Source: Rutstroemia sp. NJR-2017a BVV2
Taxonomy: Eukaryota > Ascomycota > Leotiomycetes > Helotiales > Rutstroemiaceae
Direction of reading: 5' to 3'
DNA length: 64,000 nucleotides
Assembly: GCA_002946415.1 (NCBI GenBank)
Contig: NJPS01000040.1
Location: 124,001 to 188,000, forward strand
Both the position numbers and the translations under genes were made by a program. The notes under the pieces were generated by a model, which was not told where the DNA came from, searched no databases, and saw only the letters and a list, made by a program, of their open reading frames with translations. Shown here piece after piece: positions 36,516 to 52,100 of this stretch (position 1 is the first letter of the stretch; every line of letters begins with the position of its first letter).

Positions 36516-38089
36516 ATGAGATTATCTTCCATAACTCGTATTAGAGCTATACAAACACATTTCACCAGCAGCCCTACTACCATCACCAAGTACTCTTCAC
36601 GGCCGTTTGCTACTTCTAGTCAAAAGTAAGTACCTACCTACGAGCAGTAGACTCTGATTGCTGCACCGAGATATAGGGTGGCTCTCCGGCGCAGAAATAA
36701 CAGGCCGACAACAATGGCTCAGAGCCTGTTGGACAATGGACAATAGACAATGAAAACATAAACCATTGTTCCAAATCGGCCTGTCTTTTCTACCCCAGAG
36801 AGGGTGATAGCTCTCCCAAGCGGCAAGCTACCCCACCATGTATCGAGCTCATTATTCCTCTGCGACACTGGGGAACTTATTGATGCCATCCGCCAGCTAA
36901 CTAACATCTACCATAGCAACAAAATGTCTCAACTCAACATCAATTCCAAGCTTAAGATGAACTCTGGCTACGAGATCCCCATCCTCGGTTACGGAGTAAG
37001 TGATTCGTTCCAGCAACTAAACAGCGCAACCTGCTAACATCGACACTCAGGTCTACCAAACGTACGTCCCCCTCATTTAGTTTAAGTTTCCTCAACCTCC
37101 AACATAACTCCCAACCCAGACCCGCCGATTCCGCCGAAGACCTCGTCCAAAAAGCCTTCGACGTCGGCTACCGGCACGTAAGTCTCCCCTCGCCTTCCCT
37201 CCCCTCCATCCTAACCTCCCCCCAAGATCGACTCCGCCGCCGCCTACCGCAACGAAGCCCCCTGCGGGCTCGCCATCCGGCAATCCCCTCTCCCCCGCAG
37301 CTCCATCTTCTTCACAAGCAAGATCCCCGCGCGGAATCTCAGCTACTCGAACACTGTATCCCAAGTCTCGAAGACGCTGCAAGAAACCGGGCTCGAATAT
37401 ATCGATCTCATGCTAATCCATGCTCCGTACGGCGGAAGCGAGGCTCGCAAGGGGGCGTGGAAGGCGTTGGTGGAGGCGCAGGAGGAGGGCAAGATTCGCA
37501 GTATTGGGGTTAGTAATTATGGGGTGCATCATCTGGAGGAGTTGGAGGGGCATATTAGGGAGTTGGAGGAGGAGAGGGGGAAGGGGAGGGGTGGGGTGGT
37601 TAGTGTGGGGCAGTGGGAGTTGCATCCGGTGAGTTTGTTTGTTGAGTTGAGTTGAGTTGAGTTTGCGAGTATGGTGCATGCAATCTATGGATGCCGCTTG
37701 CTTGCTAGATGAACACCTTTCACACACCACACCACAGTACTAACTTCCCCACCCCCCAGTGGCTCCCCCGCCCGGACATAATCGCCTGGTGTCAAAAACG
37801 CAACGTCATAGCCGAAGCCTACAGTCCTCTCGTCCGGGGCGAGAGGCTCGACTCCGAGCTTCTTCAGCCACTGGCAAAGAAGTACCAGAAAACCCCAGCG
37901 CAAATCCTGTTGAGATGGAGCTTGCAGAAAGGATTTGTGCCGCTGCCCAAGAGCGTGACTCCTAGTCGGATCAAGGAGAACGCCGATGTTTATGATTTTG
38001 AGCTGACGGCGGACGAGATGAAGGGCTTGGAGACGGGGGAATATTCGCCTTGTTGTTGGGATCCGACGAAGGCTGGGCTGGCGGATTAA
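36516..38089 (+). CDS. Aldo-keto reductase with optional mitochondrial presequence
   Basis: NADPH-dependent carbonyl reductase of the AKR superfamily; substrate unknown. Exons: 36516-36625, 36917-36995, 37051-37061 (11 bp), 37120-37177, 37227-37628 and 37760-38089, giving 329 residues. The tetrad is intact: Asp88, Tyr93, Lys118, His151. Family signatures GYGVYQTP, GYRHIDSA and PLPKSV are present. Exon 1 encodes about 37 residues rich in Arg, Ser and Thr with no acidic residue (ending RPFATSSQ), typical of a mitochondrial targeting peptide. The core AKR starts at the ATG at 36924 (residue 40), which would give a 290-residue cytosolic form. The 291-bp first intron holds a transposon copy (36682-36802). 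Other introns are 50-131 bp. Exon 1 is supported by GTAAGT and CTAAC/TAG signals and by frame, but not by expression data. Confidence 0.85.
36682..36802. mobile_element. MITE-like element, copy 2 (121 bp), inside reductase intron 1
   Basis: The ends CTCTCCGGCGCAGAAATAAC and, in reverse complement, CTCTCTGGGGTAGAAAAGAC both continue into CAGGCCGA; about 22 of 27 bases agree. It shares terminal and internal blocks with copy 1 at 16177-16331 but has a different centre (an AATGGACAATAGACAATG-like stretch). GGGTG occurs at both edges (36676-36680 and 36802-36806) and could be a 5-bp target duplication, though its register against the ends is not perfect. Confidence 0.7.
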
Positions 38090-38449
38090 GGGTGAGAGGA
38101 GACGAGTGGGGGCAATGAAGTTATGGGATTAGGAAGAGGGAAAATGGATAGTTAGGTAGATGGATGGGATTTTCAGTCACCACGCATCTATCCATTCACG
38201 AATAAATAAATACATCTATTACTATCCATTTCACTCTACTTTCTCGTCCGTCAATTTCCATATCACATATACCCAACAAAATCCACCTTCAAAACATATC
38301 CTCTCTCACTTCTAAGCCCAGATTAGATACTCACATCCCTACTCCCACGTTCAAATACTTTTCTCTCCTATCTTTCCTACAATGGCTCACATTTGCACAC
38401 TATATCCAAACATCGAAGACCCAACATTTCCGCCCAGATTGAAACTAGA
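38090..38449. other. Convergent intergenic region with poly(A)-type signals
   Basis: Between the stops of the reductase (+) and the WDR48-like gene (-). AATAAATAAATA at 38201-38212 is a likely 3'-end signal for the reductase. Confidence 0.5.
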
Positions 38450-41974
<3,525 letters not shown>

Positions 41975-42661
41975 CGCTATCTTATCGTGGGAATATCACC
42001 TCTCATGTGTATGCAGATTATGCTTGTCCTTGTCCTTGAGTAGCACGCTCATATGTGCAGCGACCGTGAAATATAGCTTTGCTTTTTGCTTTTTGTACGA
42101 GAGACGTGCGAGGACGGGAGCAGATGATGATTCGAGGTTAGCAGCGGAAACTGCAGGCGTACGGCGCGCGCGGTATAGTTTGAGTTTAGTGGGGTTTCCA
42201 GGTTTCTAGAAGGATGAACTGCAGATTGTGTGGGGTCCGGTGGGTGGTTGTACGATCCATTTATCCGGGAACATCGACTGGCCATCATCGTCCTCATGGC
42301 CATGGCCATGATCAAGGGCATTGTGACATTGTGGTTGTATGAGACAGGTTTGATCATTTATATTGTGGTTTCTGGCTTTCAAACTTTTGCTCTACTAGCT
42401 GCTGCATAAGTCAATGTACGCTTACATATTTAGTTCCGCATGCCACCAACCCCATTTGCTATGCTTTATATGCCAAATCTTTGCATGAGCATGAGCATGA
42501 GCATGACCTTGCCTCGGCTTGTCCTTACATGAAAACCCCAAATGCAGCCGATGCACCCAAACGCTGTAACCATTCCGGTAATCCCTTCGCCAGGCCGTTC
42601 CTGCATGTAATGGGTATCATTTATATAGTTCCTAAACGCCTGTTCCAGAAAGCAAAATATC
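41975..42661. other. Intergenic region between ULP1 stop and WDR48-like start
   Basis: 687 bp, both neighbours on the minus strand; promoter of the WDR48-like gene and 3' UTR of ULP1. Contains a short (CATGAG)n array at about 42484-42506 and a (CATGGC)n-like run near 42296-42308. No gene seen. Confidence 0.45.
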
Positions 42662-44352
42662 TTAAAACACTCCTTGGCCCCAGGCAAAGTCCCCCCTAAA
42701 TCCCTTGTTGATCAATAGCGCCGCAATATTCCTTCTCATTGTTGTCATATCTCGGCCCTGGTAACATGAGGTATCTAGCCCCAGAGCAACGCAAAGCGCA
42801 TTCGTACAGACAAATACCCCGCAGTCATAACCATTCATCTGTCTAGTACATCCAGTAGATGGTGTCGTCCATTCTTCCTCCTTATAAGCCGGCCCCAACT
42901 GGAACTTCAACCACCCACGCATGTGTTGAATAAAGTTACGCGGGCTTCCCTGTAGGCTGTCGAAGTATTCAATAGTTCTCGCAATTGGCCGTACCGCTCC
43001 TATAGTCCAGTGAGAACCTCGACATATAGGTACAAAAACGGTATCAACCTCCAGTAGTGATACTCCAGGTGCCTTCTTTCGTTTCATCAGACGTTCAGTG
43101 CTGCTAGGGCCTTTCTTGTCCAGATTTTCGTAGAAGAAACTGTTGTGTGCGATGAATCTAGGCACCTCGCTGATTGGCTCGCCAAGCTTTTTGGATTCTG
43201 ATTTTGCCGCTTTGTTGGCTGCCTCTACAATCCACTCAATGTAAGTATTGATAATTTCATCGTTGAGCCAAGAGCAATGTCCAAGTAAGGTCGAGAAATC
43301 TTTGATGTGTAGTGGGGTTCCACCCTGTGACTGTGTAATCTGGACATTGCCCCCCTTTCTAGCACGATCCAGAGCGTTCTCTATATTCTCCTCCCATTTA
43401 TCTTCGAGTGCTTGAACGAGAGGCTTCGATGGATTTCGTCGTGTTAATCTGCGTTCTCTCGCCAGGCGTATGGCTTCAGCTTTCTCCTTCCGCTTCCGTT
43501 CCTCGGCCTCTAACTGAAGCCTCCTTTTGCTCAAAGCTGAAAGTTGAAATGGTCCTTCGCTCGCCTCGCTGTCTTCCTTGTCATCTAGACTTAGAACGTC
43601 GCGTAGACGCTGGTCGAGAGGTCTGTCGTCATGGGATGTTGATGAAGCTAATGGTCGTATTTGTGTGCTCGCAGCTCCGCGATAGTGTGAAAGTGGGGAC
43701 CGAGACGATCTAGGTGACGGTGGCGCTGGCGTTGCTAATGAGGATTCTGGCGAACTGCTTCTAGATGAGAAAGTCTCTTGCTTGATATCCTCGTCATCAT
43801 CCGAAATGTATATAATCTCTGGTTCTCGTGCTGGTAGAGAGGCTCCAAACTCCGCCGGTGTCCAACGCGCATCCTCTGAAACTCGTAACTCTGCTTCCGA
43901 TTTCTTCTCTATTCTATTCATGGTCGTAGATGTACTGTTTCGTAGATCACTCGGAGATTTATTTACTTGGGCATCTTCACTTCTTTGTCTCTTGGCCGGT
44001 GATGGTCTATCGTCTCGCGATTCGGTCTTCTGGATATAGCTGTTCGAGATGACTAAAATTCTTAGTACATGCTAACAGGGCTGACGATCTCGGTTCTTAC
44101 CATCGTTGCTGTTACTCCTGTCTGTTGAAGTTGGATTGGACTGTGGCCCAGGCCAACCCCAAATGGGCCCGACGTGATTCCTGAAAAAGCTCCAGATCAT
44201 ACCCGACATCTCTGTGAATGTACCTGACTGAGAGAACATTAGTAACGGGCGGCGATGCAATTTTTGTGGGCACAAAGAACGTAGTGTACCTCTATGACTT
44301 CAACCGAGTTTGGGGTTAATTCTTGAGAGGCCTTGCGCTTGAGAGCGGTCAT
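42662..44352 (-). CDS. ULP1: Ulp1-type SUMO protease
   Basis: Cysteine protease that matures SUMO and removes it from substrates. Exons, in minus order, 44352-44290, 44227-44101 and 44052-42662 give 526 residues. The first exon encodes only [21 protein letters not shown]. The C48 catalytic domain occupies about residues 310-526, with the triad His411 (GSHWTIG), Asp428 (EYFDSLQ) and Cys474 (GYDCGVF), and the oxyanion Gln in [10 protein letters not shown]. Residues 143-151 (IIYISDDDE) form a textbook SUMO-interacting motif: a hydrophobic strand followed by acidic residues. The N-terminal half is otherwise disordered and basic. The in-frame ATG at 43921 would start inside exon 3 and lose 107 residues; the two upstream exons have good GT-AG borders and frame. 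Confidence 0.9.
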
Positions 44353-44949
44353 CGCGTGGAGGGAAGGGACTGCCGATGGAATCTACTAAATTCGTCCCAC
44401 ATCGAGGGAAGATAGGTGCAAATATCTAGATATTGATTGGCATTATAGATGTGGCAATTATGTGGGTATTGATGGCCGGATGTTCCGCCGTCGTATGTAG
44501 ATGCAAATCTATGATGAAAGAAAGTCTTCCACTTGAGTTCCTCACAGAAGACAGGTTCACAGCTGGAAAGAATTAAGGTTTGTGAACAAAGCACCGCTAG
44601 CACCATCGGACCAATGTGCCGGTTAAGGATCTGCCCCACTTCCTGAATCACTGAATGCTTGAATGCCTTTCCAGAATTCCATGAACCCGGAAACAAAGCA
44701 TCAACAAGTACGTAGAGAATATGATGTTTTGTCGACTAGACGTGCCTCGAACACACTCATATCGGTTAAGGATGAAATTCACTTGCAATCACAAGCCGAT
44801 GATGAAACCATCTTCGGACGACTAGCACAGGGCAATAAAGCTGCAGTAAAGTTACACATCATTTCAATCATTATGAGGCATAAGAGTACATCAAGTTATG
44901 TACCCACAGTACAAAATAACACAATTGGTATCAAACCCGCTCTCCAAAT
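44353..44949. other. Intergenic region
   Basis: 597 bp between the ULP1 start and the monooxygenase stop (both minus strand). ULP1 promoter and monooxygenase 3' UTR; short frames only. Confidence 0.4.
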
Positions 44950-47005
44950 CTATAACTGCGCCCTTGTCTCGCCCAGCTTTTTCGAACAGAACGCCCCAAA
45001 ATATTCATTCAGCGCATCAACCGTAGCACTTCCCTCCAACAAACTCACCACAACCCCGACATACCCATCTGGTCTGACCACAATGACACCTCCCTTCTCC
45101 TCATCCAATCCCATTTTGCTATGAGCAGATGCCTTTGCGTCGGGTACCACGTGGTCCCAGATATCGTCCGCGTAGACATGCGTGCTGTATCGAGCGAGGA
45201 CAGATGGCACGTCTCGGGAGATTTCGATGTTGCTTCGCTTGTCGGCAAATACTGTACAGAAAGTGTAGAAATGACTATGTGGGTTGTGTCGTTCGTGATA
45301 CGAGACAGAATCAAGATCGGGTCGTAGATAGGTTGAGAAGAAGGACGCTTTCTTGGTGAGGTTTTGGGTGAAATCATTGAGAGCTTTGTTCGTTACAGAA
45401 GGCTTGCCGGCGAAGACATATATCCTAAAGGAGCCATTGACGGGAATCTCTTGTTCAAGATGCACAACATTGGCATCTACAACGCGAGTCACATTTGAGT
45501 TTCGGAGAATGCGTCCAGTGCGAAGCTTGTGGCCTTTAGGATTGATGGCGGTTGATTTTGCGGGATGCTCTGGAGACCAGTTCAGAGAATTTGGATTATA
45601 AGCTACCCCGTAGCCGCTGGTGAACTCGCAGGACTCCTTGAAGGTCTTGATGAACTCGTTTTCTTCTTCTTCTGGCTTCGTTTTCTCTGCTCCTCGTTGA
45701 GTAGCAGCTTCGACGTCCTGAACAGCTGGTGGCTTTTGCGAGAAAAGTGCGGCATATTTCGCGTCGAAATCCAGGAGATTCTCGGCTACCTTCTTTCGCT
45801 CGGGCTCGTACGAATGAAGTAATGATCTATCAGCAAATCCTGATTCTACATGATGTATCTTCCATGCCAAGTTTTGTGCGTCTAGGAATGCTGTGTTCAT
45901 GCCTTGTCCGGCTTTAGGCTATCCCAATGTGTTAGCTCAGGAGTACGTAGTTTTAGCGATCTTCTTACGCTGTGCGTATGGCAAGCATCACCACCCAAGA
46001 ATACCCTGTGGTCAAGAGTATACTTGTCGGCGATACCTTGCCCAATTGGGTACACGGAGTACCATTCCACCCGTTCCCACTCAATGGTATAAGGTTCAAG
46101 GATTCGTTTGGCTGAAGCTTGGACCTCTTCTTCAGTCGCACTTTTTCGAGGATTCCAATCTTTGTCTGTCGAAGACGCAATCTGGATATACAGGCGCACG
46201 AGGTTGTTCTCTCGTGGGATTACCATGATCGATCCGTGTTCGGAGTGTATGGTGCACTTCATCTACAGGTCTGTTAGTATTTCATGTCATCAATGGAAAT
46301 GGTGGGATTTACCTTGATATCCGGGAAGTTCGTCCTAACAACACCATCCATAACACCCCATACGTGAGCTATAGGATCCTTGTGCTTGATCCCAATGTTC
46401 AACTTATTTCGGATAAATGATCTGGCTCCTTCGCCACCAAACAGATATTTTGCTCTAACGGTTTCTCTTCCACTCCCTTCCACCTGCTCCAGGTTCACCT
46501 CGACAGGATACTCTGGATCGGCTTGCTCATCGGTCTTAAATCCTGCGATTGTCCAAGGTCTTTGTATCTGAACATTGTTCTTCTCCAAATCTGCGATGAA
46601 GACCCGCTCGATCATACCCTGATGTAACAATGTCGTGAAAGGGTATCTGGCGTCAATGAAGCTAGGACAACTGGCCCAAGTTCCAGTTCTGTGGATACCC
46701 TTTCCTCCCTTGGTCGGATCCCAGAAAGCAACCTCATAGACCTTTGCAGGCTCATATGCCATGATGGCAGGCTTCAATCCCATATTCCGCAGAAGGTCAA
46801 GGGATCTGGGCTGAATGCCGTCGGCTCTTCCGGTTTTCGTAGGCTCGGGTCTGTTATCGATATGCTTGATCTTGTAGCCCCATCGCGCGAGCAATGTTGA
46901 TAATAACAGCCCTACCGGCCCGGCACCGACAATGACAATGTCATACTTTTCTAGTCCGCCTTCCGCTTCCTTTACACTTTCTCGCGGCTCCATACTTGCG
47001 TCCAT
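44950..47005 (-). CDS. FAD-dependent aromatic monooxygenase, phenol 2-monooxygenase-like
   Basis: Flavin hydroxylase that adds one oxygen to a phenolic ring using NADPH; the substrate is not deducible. Exons, in minus order, 47005-46313, 46262-45969 and 45918-44950, all phase 0, give 651 residues, the usual length for phenol hydroxylases. An ADP-binding Rossmann motif is GAGPVG at residues 27-32. The DG region is [13 protein letters not shown] and the FAD ribityl-binding GD is in [11 protein letters not shown] (Gly322-Asp323), continuing in [20 protein letters not shown]. The C-terminal 200 residues form the thioredoxin-like dimerisation domain of the family ([13 protein letters not shown] strand, [23 protein letters not shown]). 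No secretion signal. Stands alone among housekeeping genes, so a catabolic role is more likely than a biosynthetic cluster. Confidence 0.9.
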
Positions 47006-49154
47006 GACTATGGACTGAAATGTGCAGAATGAAAGGATAAGAGAGATATGTTTGATAAGGGTGTACAGAAATTACTTGATGCAGTAGGAGAATCAGGAAA
47101 TAGCGATTCAAAAACAAGGGGGAAGCAAATACCTTTAAAATACACATTCTTACATTGTATCCTCGCCATTTTGAGATCGGGAACTTGAGCGGCACTTACT
47201 GCGGCGCCGTCAGGGTTGGATCTGGAGTAAAATTGATTACCTTGATCCAATCCCGACGGATCGAAAGCGGACTAGAACCAGCTAGCTCGGCGTAGTGAAG
47301 TAACGGTACGAGCTACGGCAAGTTCATGTGTCTGAGGTAATGCGGGGAAAGCTGGCCGGTGGTGGCCCTTGAACCAATCAAGATACTCATATTGATTGTC
47401 ATCATCGTAACCTACCTCCGGCTTCAATATTCGGTAGAAAAGTTGCGATGATTTAGAGTGGACGCGGTGGGGCCGCCCTTTTATTTGCTGCTTTCCCGGT
47501 TTTCTTCGCCTGCCGTAGAAGCCTTCCTTCGTCCGTCACCAGCATCGAGAGCCCGGTTACTTCGTACAGTAATGCGATTATACGAAGGAATCTGCATCTC
47601 AGCCAAGCATTTTCTAACCTCAAGGCCTCGGAGAAGGCTCGGTGTGCAAGCAGCCCTGTAGTGTCACTCTCCTGAACTCCATCGATGACCACCTGTCAAG
47701 TTCCGACATCCGACTGAGACTGCGGGTTCCCCACGGATACAGGGCGGATCTGTGGGGCTGTGTCTTCCGTCCAGTCGATTTATTACTGTCTGGCAAGCCA
47801 TGATGGCACAAAGACCCTGAGCATATCTGGAGTCTTCCGAGGTTTTTTGGGCCTCACCAACGCGTGGGATCTTTTGACGCGTTAGAGGACATCTTTTCGC
47901 GCGCACGTGTCTCTCAGAACAAACACGTGCATCAAATCCGCCGCTTAGATCACAGTGTGTTAGTCTCGGAACACACTAAGTTCTATGAATGTAACGTGAT
48001 TGCAAAATTCAATGTCTGATTCAAGTGTGGGCATGAAGCTGGACGAGTTTCGTCTAGTTGTGGTTGGTTGAGATGGAAAGAGTTGGGGTATGTTGGTCGG
48101 CGACGAAGTGAATACGGGAGATTGGCCTCGTTAAGAGAGAGACGGCGAGCCATATTGTAGTGCTCCGATGCTCCCAGTCTCCCACTCATCATTGTGGGAT
48201 TGTTGCGCTAGACAAGCAATGGGAGAAAAGCTCGGAATCAAAGGTGAAGAACTAAGTATATTATTTGATGCTTTCAGTGTGGTGTTTTGGCATGGTTACT
48301 ATGGTATGCTCTGCTTTTGTTGGAGGGCAGTGAGGTGAGTGAGGGAATCAGTCGTCCCTTCCTCGTATGGGACCTTCCCTACGACCCTCTCCGAACTTCA
48401 TTATACTAAATACATCCAATCTCATTTGTAATCCATTGTCCATTGTGGTGGAATCAATCAATCTCATTTTGTTTTTTGGCCATCTTTTCACATCTGGCGT
48501 GCAGTAGCCATCTCTTCAACTTCCATCCTTCCCACACTCTTGGAAGTCATTTCTTCGAAATCACCACCCGTTAACCATCTGATCACATACAATGCCATAA
48601 GGAAGTCGGCCCAAGAGGAAACATCGAGGAGAAACGTCTTGCATAGATGTTAATGGCACATCAATTCATCACGCAGTCTGTCATTGTATGATAAACATCC
48701 TAAAAGGCATCTCACCGCCCTCGCTATCGTTTACCTTGACAAGTGAATTTCGGATGGAGAGACTAGTACTACCATCTTATCTGATTTTGTTTATATACCT
48801 TGTTGGCCACTTCTTGTTCCCGTCATCAGGCATACTTCTCCAAGAGCAGGAATCAAAATTCATTTGGTCAACAATACTGGGTGCGTTGTGTGCGCTTCTT
48901 AGCACAGTCTCAGATCACATACAGCAGTCTCAATTCTAGTCATCAAAATTTTCATTTCGGCACATTTTCATTTCCAACTTACGACCTGATATAACGCCGT
49001 ATTCGACGGATCCTACATTGAACCAGACTTGACCGTCTCGGCTTGACATAGACTGCAAATCGACGGATGCTTTCCTTCGGCTGCTAGATTGCTACGGCCA
49101 TTACTTGTTCATCATTTATGGCTAGAGGTCCCAGATCTCTTGCACTCGAAAAAG
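47006..49154. other. Divergent intergenic region (2.1 kb)
   Basis: Between the starts of the monooxygenase (-) and the 1511-residue gene (+). Short frames only; 48688-48939 (+) has two hydrophobic segments but no other support. Holds a paired CACGTG site (listed separately) and a stem-loop at 47954-47977 (AGTGTGTT / AACACACT with an 8-base loop). Confidence 0.4.
47903..47930. promoter_or_regulatory. Inverted pair of CACGTG (E-box) sites
   Basis: GCACGTGT at 47903-47910 and ACACGTGC at 47923-47930 are exact reverse complements with centres 20 bp apart, about two helical turns. CACGTG is the core bound by fungal bHLH regulators (Cbf1/Pho4 type). About 0.9 kb upstream of the monooxygenase start; which gene it serves, if any, is unknown. 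Confidence 0.35.
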
Positions 49155-52100
49155 ATGGCAAGGATGAGTATCGAAGAACCATCCGTCAATATCACACTCC
49201 CCATTGAGGGGTACTCAGCGCATCCGATCCTAGGAAATTTCTATCTCCCAGTAGAAGTCGAGGATGGACGCAAGGCTTCAGGTATACACAACTTAGCTCG
49301 CGAGGGCTGGAGTGAGGAAAGTGAGTTAAGCTTGTTGAAGCTCAATGGGCTGAGGTTCTAAGCTGAAATTCTCCAGAATGTCGAAACTACCTTGTGCGAC
49401 TATGTGCCGATGGTAAGTTACTGCCCTAGCCTATTTATTTTCCTCCTTACCTCCTATGCGGAGGATGTCTTCATCTTCTCGAAAGGCTAGGAACAAGCAG
49501 AGTTGATGTTTTACCTACTTGTGATATGTGTATTGACGTGAAGTATATCAGTACCTCGAAATCTGCCTTACAAGGATGGGCTGCGGATATTACACCCTCG
49601 ATTGCAAGAGAGGTTCGGCGACGAGAATGTTGATCTAGCATTAGGTGTACTTGAAGAGTTGATTGAGGTTGAAGAATTACCGCCTTTCCCTCCATGCATC
49701 TTTCAGCGATGGAAATACGAACATCTTCGGAGACGGGTCAGTCCACGAGCTATGACAATTTAATGATATTTCTAACAATATACAAGGAGGACTACACCAA
49801 CCCCCACTGCCCGCATACGACTACAATACAAGCACCTGTTGTACCTACCAAAACACTTCTTGACTATAGAGAACAGCAAGCACAAAAAAACTTTCTTTAT
49901 CCCCAACCAAGTCCAAGCGCTATGCCCTCCTATGAGTCTTTGAACTCAAAGATTGCACATCAACCAAGTTGGCGCATCGAACACAGTGTATTTGTATCGA
50001 TTGGAGGGAAACAAGCCAGCGTAGCCTATTGCCCGACGCCTGCAGAGCTCCACAAAGGAATGTGGGATCCGGAATATGGACGTGCAGGCGCTCGTGTCCA
50101 AACCGACACAGCTCACATGAACTTGCCAGAATCCACCCACGCACCTGCAGTATCATCGGCCACCATCCCAAAGTATCTTACTCCAACAAAGGCTCAACTC
50201 AAAAATGCGATGAGAGACATTGGAAAGAAAGTGAAGAACCAGATTCAAGATTTTGGGGAATTTTCAAACGGCCTAGTTCACAGCGGAGTTGAAGCTTCCC
50301 CAATCCGCTTGCAGGACTCGGTCTCTCTTAGGACTGGATGTTCCCACAATCATGACAAGGAAGTGTACCTGACGAACCACTTTGGAAGACGAAATGTGGA
50401 GTTACCAGTAGGAGTAGAGGTTCCGAATGCCAACTTCGCGAGAAAACATCAACTGGTTCCGAAGGGCTTCCCGGTTCCTGATTACCTCCTTGTATGTCGT
50501 AGCCCAACAAGAGATGAAATAGTTGCGAGACTATGCGAAATGGAAATTCAAGAGGCAGTAAATTGTCCTAGTAAGTTTTTTAAAGGCCATGGTTGTATTT
50601 GAGTGTCCCATTAATATTGACAGAGCAAAATCCACTTCAGTTTTTCATGACTAAATGCTCTAGTATTCCTGCAACACCAAGCGTCTTCTTCGATGGAGGC
50701 CTCGACTACAAGTGGGATGATGCTGAATCAATATTAAGCTTGACGAGTGACGATCTTGACACTCAATCGTTCTGCCAAGATGAGCAGCGACTTCAGTTAA
50801 CTCGACTTCCGCAAGGGAGCAGTTTTTCTCAAAGATACACAGTGCCTCAAAGTCGACACCGCAGCCCACAATCACCCAGAAGAAATGATAGTGCAGATGC
50901 CATTAGTGCACATCTATTCGGTAGAAGTTATTGCAGCGCAATCGACAGTGTCTCTGATTCCCGGCCTTTTGACGAGAATGATGAGAGTAACGACAGCTTC
51001 CTTCATAGAAGTCGCCGCGAAGCTTCATGTGAAGATGAGGACATGATACATGCGTCTGGCCACTCCCGAGTCTCCAGTTTCCATTCAATGAACGGGATGA
51101 AGTCGTCACCTGGAAGTCACCATAACCATACAGAGGCTGAGATCCTATTACCAACTGTCTATGCTCCGCTTCCCAATTCAAGCAGTAATCACGAGATGCA
51201 TCCACTTGTACCGGTAATTCCAAAAGAGAACATAGAAAGCTTGTCGAAATCGAAGCAGCAAACAAGCAAACCTAACGACGGTGGTATCAGTGTTACGAGT
51301 CCATCATGGGAAACACGATATATGGATGCGTTCCATAATTCCCTGGGGAGGTGCGTGAAATGGAGCGAGCCAGAGCCAGAGGCAGACTTGAATTTGGTCA
51401 TTGGTCAACTCTCATCCGACACGTACAGCCAACAATCATCTCCCGCCCATTTTGATAAGGCTGTAAAACCTGTGCATGATATAAAATGGTCTTCGGTAGA
51501 ACCAGGTGATCTCTTACCTCGTGTCGGCGCTGAACATTTTGGAACTATAAATCATTCGCATGCCAACAAAGACCACAGTCGAATGCTGGGTAAGGTAGTT
51601 GACGACATGACTGGGCATGTGGAACTTCCATATTCTGAGCTTCACCAAACCAATGGGAGTCATACTTTAGTAAACGCCACAGCTCCTCCTCGATTACACG
51701 AACGTCCATTCCTTCCGTACGGCTGGCGAGAAGACAATCACTCGGTCACCTTTGACAAGCAGACTGAGGAGCCGCCTAAGGATCTCGTGGAACGGGGCGA
51801 CGATTTCTCCGAACAAGGGACTCTTAATTTTGATGGAGCAAATGACAATGATTCACCCGGGAATGATTCAACAGACGATAACAGAAAACAACAAACGGCT
51901 AGCCACAATACGACAAACAATAGCTTTAATTGTAACAATAGCAAAAATTCACCCCAGAATAACAGAGACGCAAGGAAACTTCTAATGGCGCTCAATAATG
52001 GTCACCTTCCAACCATTTCTCCTCCAGAACCTCTACTTATTCGAAAACAACCAAGCCAAATCCGTGTCAGAGCTGGAGCAGAACGTCAAAACGACAATAT

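Noticed and set aside
48688..48939. 83-codon frame with two hydrophobic stretches
   Set aside because: T-rich DNA gives hydrophobic peptides by chance; no family resemblance.
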